Origin: DATBVX01 sp963695985
GTDB taxonomy: Bacteria; Pseudomonadota; Gammaproteobacteria; Steroidobacterales; Steroidobacteraceae
Reading direction: 5' to 3'
Length of the DNA stretch: 64,000 bases
Assembly: GCA_963695985.1 (NCBI GenBank)
Contig: CAVOIC010000009.1
Span: forward strand, 124,001-188,000
A program made the translations under genes and the position numbers. Below are positions 58,109-64,000 of the stretch, piece after piece (the first letter of the stretch is position 1; each line of letters opens with the position of its first letter). Under the pieces are notes generated by a model. That model had not been told where the DNA came from and did not search any database. It was given only the letters and a program-made list of their open reading frames with translations.

Positions 58109-59024
58109 GGCGGATGCGCGGATCGAGGGCCCCGTAGATCAGGTCCACTACCAGATTCATCAGCAGCGTCAGCGCCGCGTACACGATCACCATGCCCATC
58201 ACCAACATGTAGTCGCGGTTCAGGGCCCCTTGTACGAGGTACCTGCCCATGCCCGGTATATTGAAGAGTGTTTCGACCACGAGTGATCCAGTCAGCACCA
58301 CGGCGGTGGCCGGACCCAGGTAACTCACGACCGGCAGCAGCGCGGGTCGCAGCGCGTGGCGCACGATCACGATGCGCTCCGGCATGCCCTTGGCGCGCGC
58401 CGTACGGATGAAGCCGCTGCTCAGGATCTCGAGCAGACTCGCCCGCATGAGCCGCGAGACGAACGCGATCAGCGGCAGCGACAGCGCCACGACCGGCAGC
58501 ACCAGAGTACGCAGCGATCCGGGCTCCCAACCGCCCACCGGCAGCCAGTGCAGCTTGATTCCGAACAGGAGCGCGAGCAGGGGCGCAACCACCAGGCTCG
58601 GCAGCGCGATGCCGACGATCGCCAGGAGCATCAACGCGTGATCGAGGGGCTGGTTGTGGCGCAGCGCCGCGACCGTACCGAGCGGCACGCCAACCGCAAG
58701 CGCGAGCGCCAGCGCCGCTATGCCGAGCGTCAGGCTGACCGGGAGCCCCTGAGCTATCAGCTCCGTGACAGTGAAGTCGCGGTAGCGGAAGGAGGGTCCG
58801 AAGTCACCCCGCACGAGCCCTTGCAGGTACCGCAGATACTGAACATGCACGGGCTGATCGAGCCCGTACGCGGCCTGCAGGTTGGCGCGAATCTGTGGCG
58901 GGAGCGTCTGCTCCTGGTCGAACGGTCCACCGGGCGCAATCCGCATGACGAAGAACGTCAGTGTGATGATGACGAGCAGCGTCGGAATGGCGCCCAAAAG
59001 CCTGCGCAGCGAATAACTCAACAT
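58101..59024 (-). CDS. oligopeptide/dipeptide ABC transporter permease (OppB/DppB type)
   Basis: 307 residues: RRLLGAIPTLLVIITLTFFVMRIAPGGPFDQEQ at the front, LDQPVHVQYLRYLQGLVRGDFGPSF, and the coupling loop FIRTARAKGMPERIVIVRHALRPALLP. Six membrane segments. First gene of the transporter set. No periplasmic substrate-binding protein is encoded beside it; a serine-hydrolase homologue lies 5 bases upstream on the same strand. Confidence 0.92.
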   Translation of the reverse strand: MLSYSLRRLLGAIPTLLVIITLTFFVMRIAPGGPFDQEQTLPPQIRANLQAAYGLDQPVHVQYLRYLQGLVRGDFGPSFRYRDFTVTELIAQGLPVSLTLGIAALALALAVGVPLGTVAALRHNQPLDHALMLLAIVGIALPSLVVAPLLALLFGIKLHWLPVGGWEPGSLRTLVLPVVALSLPLIAFVSRLMRASLLEILSSGFIRTARAKGMPERIVIVRHALRPALLPVVSYLGPATAVVLTGSLVVETLFNIPGMGRYLVQGALNRDYMLVMGMVIVYAALTLLMNLVVDLIYGALDPRIRHD

Positions 59025-59029
59025 CGCCT

Positions 59030-60214
59030 TCAGGATACCCCGCGCAGGATGGCGTTGGGCAGCCTCGCATCATCCCAGTCCGTGCGACGCGCACCGGTAC
59101 GCACGATCACCAGTTGCTGCGACGGAATGACATAGACGCGTTGGCCACCCCCGTCGTCGAGATACACGACATCGGGCGCGAGAAAGGGCTCGGACTGCCG
59201 CACACGTACGCGAGTCGCACTGTTGTACTCGCGCTCGCCTCCGGGAGCGTTGCCGAGCCAGATCTGCAGCCCGAAGTTCCGATTGGCGGACGAGGGTGTC
59301 AGCATCTGCTTGATCCAGGCTGCAGGCACGATCTGCCCGGTGTCGCTGCGACCCTCGTTGAGAATCAGCAGGCCCACTTCGAGCCAGCCGCGTGCCGTCG
59401 CCTGCAGCCCGCAGAACGTGCGTGCCATGCCGTTGCCATGGTCGAGCCACACGCCCGCGGGCCCCGCCCCCAGCGGCGTCCAGAGCTGCTGCGCGAGAAA
59501 GCGCGCATAGCGCTTGCCCGAGGCGCGCTGCAGGATGATCCCCAGGATCTCGGCATCGAAGTCGCTGTACTCGAAGCGCGTCGCCGGCTCCGCGACCGGG
59601 AGCGAGTCGAGCGCCAGCGCCGTGCTGTTGCCTCCGAGGAAGAGCCTGAGGGCGCGATTCCAGGGATTACGCGACGGCGCAACGATTTCAAGGCCGCTTG
59701 CCATCTGCAGCAGATCGCGGATCCGAATCTTGGCGCGCGCATCCTGGCGCCACTCCGGCAGGTAAGTCGCTGCCGGCTCCTCGGGCGAACGGATGATGCC
59801 TTGGTCAATGGCGATGCCATACAGCAGCGCCAGCACGGTCGCGTGCATCGCGCCGCTTTCGGTGCGCGAGTCGGGGCCGTAACCCGGCCAGTACTGCTCG
59901 AGCTCAAGCTCGCCCCGATGCCACACCAGCAGCGCCACGGATTTCGTCTGCGTGCCGTACGCCACGGCCTGTTCGATCGCGGTCCGGGCAACGTTTTGGC
60001 GCTCCGGGGTCGCCGTATTCACTTCATTGCGCGTCGCGCCGGCGACGGCCTCGAGCGGCCGATACCACTCGACGGCCGTCACGGCGTCGACAGTCGGAAA
60101 GGTCATCAGACGTTTCCAGAACCAAGGGTCGGCCAGGTAGGCGAGCAGTCCCGCGACGCCAAGTACGAGTCCGCTTCCGATCAGGGCCGGCGCGAGACGT
60201 CCGCCGCTGCTCAT
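59030..60214 (-). CDS. serine beta-lactamase-fold protein lacking the SxxK catalytic motif
   Basis: 394 residues with an N-terminal membrane helix (about 8-28) and a class C beta-lactamase/esterase fold: LLQMASGLEI, FEYSDFDAEILGIILQRASGKRYARFLAQQLWTPLGA (Tyr-Ser-Asp in the place of YxN) and DDGGGQRVYVIPSQQLVIVRTG (the third box). Where the family has S-x-x-K, this protein reads SGAMHATV: position 122 is Ala and 125 is Ala. The usual nucleophile and base are therefore absent and it is probably not a hydrolase of the normal type. It shares direction with the peptide transporter genes and may be co-transcribed. Confidence 0.82.
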   Translation of the reverse strand: MSSGGRLAPALIGSGLVLGVAGLLAYLADPWFWKRLMTFPTVDAVTAVEWYRPLEAVAGATRNEVNTATPERQNVARTAIEQAVAYGTQTKSVALLVWHRGELELEQYWPGYGPDSRTESGAMHATVLALLYGIAIDQGIIRSPEEPAATYLPEWRQDARAKIRIRDLLQMASGLEIVAPSRNPWNRALRLFLGGNSTALALDSLPVAEPATRFEYSDFDAEILGIILQRASGKRYARFLAQQLWTPLGAGPAGVWLDHGNGMARTFCGLQATARGWLEVGLLILNEGRSDTGQIVPAAWIKQMLTPSSANRNFGLQIWLGNAPGGEREYNSATRVRVRQSEPFLAPDVVYLDDGGGQRVYVIPSQQLVIVRTGARRTDWDDARLPNAILRGVS

Positions 60215-60349
60215 CGATACATTCCCGGTCGCCCGTTAGTGAACCAAGGCCGCGGACGCAGACTGAACGACCGCCTGGCAACAGCGCAAGGCTGCGTTTC
60301 GACGCGCTCTCGACTACGATTGCATCCCCGCGGTCTTGGGTGAGAGTCG

Positions 60350-61099
60350 ATGAGCCTAATCCTCGTGTGCATCAAGCGCGTTGTCGACTACAACGTGCGC
60401 ATTCGCGTCAAGCCCGACGGCAGCGGCGTGATCACGGACGGCGTCAAGATGAGCATCAACCCCTTCGATGAGATCGCGCTCGAAGAGGCGCTGCGGATCA
60501 AGGAGCATGGTGCCGCACAGGAAATCGTGGCGGTAAGTATCGGCCCGACGGACACCCAGCAGCAGTTGCGCACTGCCCTCGCCATGGGCGCGGATCGGGC
60601 GATCCTGGTGCAGTCGGATACCGCCATCGAACCCCTGAGCGCGGCACAGGTCCTGCTCGCGTTGGTTCAACGCGAGCAGCCGCAGATCGTGATCCTCGGC
60701 AAGCAGGCGATCGACGACGACAACAACCAGACGGGCCAGATGCTCGCTGCGCTCTGGGGCCGGCCCCAGGCGACGTTTGCATCGCGAATCGAGTTCGCTG
60801 ACGGGCGCGCCACGGTGACGCGGGAGGTCGATGCCGGACTGGAGACCATCGAAGTTGAGCTGCCAGCCGTCTTCACTACCGATTTGCGGTTGAACGAGCC
60901 GCGCTACGTCAAGCTGCCGGACATCATGAAGGCGAAGAAGAAACCGCTCGAAACGCTGGCGCCCGCCGCCCTAGGTGTCACACCCGCGGAGCAGGTACGG
61001 GTCGCGCGTTGTGATCCGCCGCCCCAGCGCCAGCGCGGCATCAAGGTCAAAGACGCAAGCGAGCTGGTGGCCGCCCTGCGCAAGAAAGGATTGCTCTGA
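60350..61099 (+). CDS. etfB: electron transfer flavoprotein beta subunit
   Basis: 249 residues: ILVCIKRVVDYNVRIRVK, MSINPFDEIALEEALRIKE, VSIGPTDTQQQLRTALAMGADRAI and the AMP-binding VILGKQAIDDDNNQTGQMLAALWG, all diagnostic of EtfB. With EtfA it carries electrons from acyl-CoA dehydrogenases to ETF:ubiquinone oxidoreductase. Its stop overlaps the etfA start (TGATG). It fits the FadJ-type enzyme and glyoxylate genes in the window. Confidence 0.96.
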   Translation: MSLILVCIKRVVDYNVRIRVKPDGSGVITDGVKMSINPFDEIALEEALRIKEHGAAQEIVAVSIGPTDTQQQLRTALAMGADRAILVQSDTAIEPLSAAQVLLALVQREQPQIVILGKQAIDDDNNQTGQMLAALWGRPQATFASRIEFADGRATVTREVDAGLETIEVELPAVFTTDLRLNEPRYVKLPDIMKAKKKPLETLAPAALGVTPAEQVRVARCDPPPQRQRGIKVKDASELVAALRKKGLL

Positions 61100-62043
61100 T
61101 GGCCAAGGTACTGATCGTCGCCGAGCATGACGGCAAGCGGCTCAATCCCAGCACTGCCCGGTGCGTGAGCTGCGCCCGTGCCCTGCCCGAGCCGCAGATC
61201 GCGGTCGCGGTGTTGGCGGCGGACGGCGGCGCGGTGAGCGAGCAGGCCGCCGCGCTGAGCGGAGTGAATCACGTGCTGCGCGTGGACAATCCCGCAAATG
61301 CACACGCCCTCGCGGCGACCTGGGCGCCCCAGGTGGCGGCACTCGCCAAGGGATTCACGCATGTCTTCGGACCCTCCACCACTTTCGGCAAGGATCTGAT
61401 GCCCCGGATCGCGGGGCTGCTGCGCGCGCCGCAGGTGAGTGACATCATGGCTGTCGAAAGCGCGCAGCGCTTCCGGCGGCCCGTGTATGCGGGCAATGCC
61501 ATCCTGACGGTGGAAGTTGCGCCCGGCGTGCCGATCGTCGCTACTGTGCGCGTCGCTTCCTTCGAAGCGGCACCGGGTGGCGGCTCAGCTGCCATCGAGT
61601 CCATTCCCCTCTCGATCGAGCTACCGTCGCACACGCGGTTTGTGTCGCTGGCGTCGGGCGCCAGTGATCGCCCGGACCTGCAGTCGGCGCGTCGGGTCGT
61701 TTCCGGAGGCCGCGCCTTCGGCAGCGCGGAAAAGTTCAAACTGCTCTATGCGCTCGCCGACAAGCTCGGCGCCGCTGTCGGCGCGTCGCGCGCCGCGGTG
61801 GATGCGGGCTATGCACCCAACGATCTGCAGGTCGGTCAGACCGGCAAGATCATCGCGCCGGAACTCTACATCGCGATCGGCATCTCCGGCGCCATCCAGC
61901 ATCTGACCGGCATCAAAGATGCGCGTACCATCGTCGCCATCAACAAGGATGCCGAGGCACCGATCTTCGAGGTCGCAGACATCGGCCTCGTGGGGGACCT
62001 TTTCACCGTATTGCCAGAACTCGAAACGCTGCTGGGATCCTAG
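61099..62043 (+). CDS. etfA: electron transfer flavoprotein alpha subunit
   Basis: 314 residues with the FAD-binding C-terminal domain: VVSGGRAFGSAEKFKLLYALADKLGAAVGASRAAVDAGY, VGQTGKIIAPELYIAIGISGAIQHLTGI and VAINKDAEAPIFEVADIGLVGDL. Heterodimer with EtfB from the gene that it overlaps. Confidence 0.96.
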   Translation: MAKVLIVAEHDGKRLNPSTARCVSCARALPEPQIAVAVLAADGGAVSEQAAALSGVNHVLRVDNPANAHALAATWAPQVAALAKGFTHVFGPSTTFGKDLMPRIAGLLRAPQVSDIMAVESAQRFRRPVYAGNAILTVEVAPGVPIVATVRVASFEAAPGGGSAAIESIPLSIELPSHTRFVSLASGASDRPDLQSARRVVSGGRAFGSAEKFKLLYALADKLGAAVGASRAAVDAGYAPNDLQVGQTGKIIAPELYIAIGISGAIQHLTGIKDARTIVAINKDAEAPIFEVADIGLVGDLFTVLPELETLLGS

Positions 62044-62083
62044 CCCGACGTCCCGGTAAGCCTTCGACGCGGAGTCTCGCCAC

Positions 62084-63781
62084 GTGGAGCTGTCGGCAGC
62101 CGCTCGCATCCGCAAGGGATATATCGGCATCAGCAGCGGCCAGCTGCACTACCGAATGGCCGGGCAGGGACCGATCGTCCTGCTGCTGCCGGATCCACCT
62201 CGCTCGTCCGCAATCTATGCCGGGCTGATGGAAAAGTTGGCGGACGAGTTCACTCTCATCGCCCTCGACCCGCCGGGATGCGGCAATTCAGCACCACTTG
62301 CGACACCCGCCACTCCGGCGATCACACATTTCGCGACCTGCATTGCGGAGGCGCTGCGGGCACTCGGCGTCGAGCGCTGCGCGGTATACGGCTACCACGG
62401 CAGCTCGAAGATAGCTCTGCAGCTCGCAACGAGTTACGCCGACCAGATCGCCATCGCGGTGCTCGATGGTCTCTCGCTGCCGTTGCAGACCCCTGACGCG
62501 CAGTTTCTGCAACGCTACCTGCCACCATTCGAGCTCACCGAGGATGGCAGCTATCTCGTGCGTGAGTGGACGCGCCTTCTCGATACGCATCGGTTCTATC
62601 CCTGGTTCGCTCGCAGCGAGCGCGCTCGCCTCAACGCTGACTTGCCGGATGCAGCGTCGCTGCACGCTCATGCCCTGGACCATTTCAGCGCCGGGTCACA
62701 CTACGCGACCGCGCAGCTCGCGATCCAGAATTGCGATGCCTTGCAGCTGGTGCCGCAAGTCCAGGCCCGCACCATCGTGATGGCCCGCGAAGATGATTTT
62801 CTGTATCGAGCCCTCGATGCGCTGCCGGAGAGGCTGCCTGCAGGAATGACCGTGGAGCGCATCCCGGGGAATGACGACGACTGGCGTGCACGCCTGCGCC
62901 TCATCTTGCGCGAGCACTGCGCCCGCGGCGCCCGATCGACACCCCACCAGCCGCATGCACAGTCCGCTGTGGGGCTACGCGGGTATCTCGATCTTGCCCA
63001 CGGTCAGGTGCACGTGCGGCGCCGGGGCACGGGCAACGGGCGCCCCCTCCTCATGCTTCACGAAGCGCCCGGCTCGAGCGCGCAGTTGCGCCCGCTCATG
63101 CAGGAGATGGCCAACGAGCGTCCGGTAATAGCGCTTGACCTGCCCGGGAATGGTGATTCCGACCCGGTGCCCAACCCGGAAGTAGCCAATTACAAGTTAG
63201 TGTTGCTGGATCTGCTCGATGCGCTGCAGCTACGTGCAGTCGATGTCTTCGCGGAATTCACCGCAACACCGCTCGCCATAGAGCTGGCACGTACGGCGCC
63301 TGATCGCGTCCATCGGCTGATCCTCGATGGAATCTTCATTCTGAGTGCGAGCGAGCGTCGCGCACTGCGCAAGTGTTACTGCCCCGCCATCGCGCCGGCG
63401 CGTGACGGTACGCATTTCATCGCGCTGTGGCAGCGTTTGCGCGACCAGGAATTGAGCTGGCCCTGGTACGAGGCGCATTGCAGTGCCGTGCGCCGCCGCA
63501 CCCCCGAGATCGATGCCAACCGCCTGCACGCGATGCTGGTCGATATCATGAAGCAGCCAGCTCATTACGGTGAGTTGTGCCTGGCCGCGTTCGACTATTC
63601 GGTGAAGGAGATACTGGAGCAGATCGGCCATCCGGTGCTCTTGACTCAAGCCGCGGATGACGTTCGTTACCAGTGGGTGAGCAAGGCAGCCCGCCGAATC
63701 GCCGAGCGCTCGGTGGTGGCGTTGCCGGCGACGCTCGCCGAGCGGGCGCGCCAGTGGAGCAGCTTCCTGGGCGGCAGCTAG
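62084..63781 (+). CDS. tandem alpha/beta-hydrolase-fold protein without canonical nucleophiles
   Basis: 565 residues made of two alpha/beta-hydrolase domains (about 15-290 and 300-565). Both start alike: SGQLHYRMAGQGPIVLLLPDPPRSS and HGQVHVRRRGTGNGRPLLMLHEAPGSS. The oxyanion and strand-5 regions follow in each (LIALDPPGCGNSA; VIALDLPGNGDSD). At the nucleophile elbow (G-x-S-x-G) the first half reads G103-Y-H-G-S and the second A390-E-F-T-A, so neither has Ser, Asp or Cys there. The start is GTG 62084 with GGAG nine bases before. It follows etfA by 40 bases. Function unknown. Confidence 0.75.
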   Translation: MELSAAARIRKGYIGISSGQLHYRMAGQGPIVLLLPDPPRSSAIYAGLMEKLADEFTLIALDPPGCGNSAPLATPATPAITHFATCIAEALRALGVERCAVYGYHGSSKIALQLATSYADQIAIAVLDGLSLPLQTPDAQFLQRYLPPFELTEDGSYLVREWTRLLDTHRFYPWFARSERARLNADLPDAASLHAHALDHFSAGSHYATAQLAIQNCDALQLVPQVQARTIVMAREDDFLYRALDALPERLPAGMTVERIPGNDDDWRARLRLILREHCARGARSTPHQPHAQSAVGLRGYLDLAHGQVHVRRRGTGNGRPLLMLHEAPGSSAQLRPLMQEMANERPVIALDLPGNGDSDPVPNPEVANYKLVLLDLLDALQLRAVDVFAEFTATPLAIELARTAPDRVHRLILDGIFILSASERRALRKCYCPAIAPARDGTHFIALWQRLRDQELSWPWYEAHCSAVRRRTPEIDANRLHAMLVDIMKQPAHYGELCLAAFDYSVKEILEQIGHPVLLTQAADDVRYQWVSKAARRIAERSVVALPATLAERARQWSSFLGGS

Positions 63782-63850
63782 CGAAAATCGGAGGCGCGGG
63801 ACCTGTTGCGTCGCCACCCGCTCGATCCGCCGCACCAGCAGCAGCTCGAC

Positions 63851-63874
63851 CCTTTTCTCAAGCAGCAGAAAAGG
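63851..63874. terminator. inverted repeat between convergent genes
   Basis: CCTTTTCT (63851-63858) and AGAAAAGG (63867-63874) form an 8-base stem with an 8-base loop, lying between the end of the tandem hydrolase gene and the end of a gene entering from the right edge. The T and A runs could serve as a bidirectional terminator, but the stem is AT-rich and weak. Confidence 0.35.
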
Positions 63875-63883
63875 CGCTGGTAG

Positions 63884-64000
63884 CTACGCCGGCCGCCGGC
63901 GACCGACCTTGGGCAGCAGACGCGCGAGTGGCGACTTGCGACGCACGATCGACACGGATAGGTGGCGCACACCGCTGTCGCCGAGCTCGTCGTGGCTTGC
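63884..64000 (-). CDS. C-terminal fragment of a gene entering from the right edge
   Basis: The frame is open from the window edge to a TAG at 63884 and gives 38 residues reading DELGDSGVRHLSVSIVRRKSPLARLLPKV and a basic end. It is too short for family assignment. Support comes only from the open frame, its position after the neighbouring gene and the absence of an alternative. Confidence 0.4.
   Translation of the reverse strand, partial: ASHDELGDSGVRHLSVSIVRRKSPLARLLPKVGRRRPA

Noticed and set aside
63778..63972. Cys-rich 64-codon minus-strand frame at the right edge
   Set aside because: Composition reflects a GC-rich shadow; the frame continuing from the window edge to the TAG at 63884 is more plausible.
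1..64000. CRISPR arrays, insertion sequences and replication origin
   Set aside because: I found no regularly spaced repeats of 23-40 bases, no transposase-like protein and no DnaA-box cluster.

Overview
The window is a high-GC, gene-dense stretch of a bacterial chromosome. The gene content points to a gammaproteobacterium: a type I cytochrome c maturation operon in the order ccmABCDEFGHI, the fabD-fabG-acpP-fabF-mltG-tmk-holB-pilZ block, a gspGHIJKLMN secretion block, and uvrC-pgsA followed by tRNA-Gly and tRNA-Cys. A Steroidobacter/Nevskiales/Xanthomonadales-like relative is my best guess, but this is inference from gene order and not a placement.

Layout. 1-2.4 kb: two lysine-catabolism genes (saccharopine dehydrogenase and an ALDH7-type dehydrogenase cut by the left edge). 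2.6-11.3 kb: class II DAHP synthase, an RluE-like pseudouridine synthase, the glyoxylate shunt (aceB, aceA) with icd, then uvrC and pgsA. 11.4-15.1 kb: a disturbed region between tRNA-Cys and an inverted tRNA-Leu(UAA). It holds a 34-base near-perfect duplication of the tRNA-Cys 3' end, a tRNA-Ser 3' remnant, a less GC-rich methyltransferase, a split XdhC pair, remnants of an HTH regulator and a PAP2 phosphatase, and a small conserved protein. The tRNA-Leu(UAA) is interrupted inside its anticodon by a 235-nt group I intron with recognisable P, Q, R and S core elements; this is the most striking observation in the window.

15.2-21.8 kb: the complete ccm operon, with start and stop codons overlapping at most junctions. 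21.9-27.2 kb: a mixed catabolic neighbourhood (MaoC-type hydratase, D-2-hydroxyacid dehydrogenase, O-methyltransferase, NTF2-like protein, NAD-dependent dehydrogenase, and a Tat-exported amidohydrolase carrying a frameshift). 27.2-35.0 kb: a TIR-like protein divergent from an endonuclease/exonuclease/phosphatase-family protein, a FadB/FadJ-type beta-oxidation enzyme, a double cyclic-nucleotide-binding plus rhodanese protein, NhaA and a META-domain lipoprotein. 35.0-41.6 kb: fatty-acid synthesis, cell-wall and replication genes. 41.6-47.9 kb: a rhombosortase divergent from the type II secretion pseudopilin and assembly-platform genes. 47.9-53.9 kb: an AddAB-like helicase-nuclease pair, with addA frameshifted. 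53.9-64 kb: AlaA-type aminotransferase, an Opp/Dpp-type transporter lacking a binding protein, a serine-hydrolase homologue without its catalytic SxxK, EtfBA, and a tandem alpha/beta-hydrolase protein lacking the usual nucleophile in both halves.

Functionally, beta-oxidation (fadJ-like), electron transfer flavoprotein and the glyoxylate shunt fit growth on fatty acids or other acetyl-CoA-yielding substrates. The ccm operon supplies c-type cytochromes for respiration, and the gsp genes plus rhombosortase fit secretion and surface processing of exported proteins. I saw no transposase, CRISPR array or replication origin.
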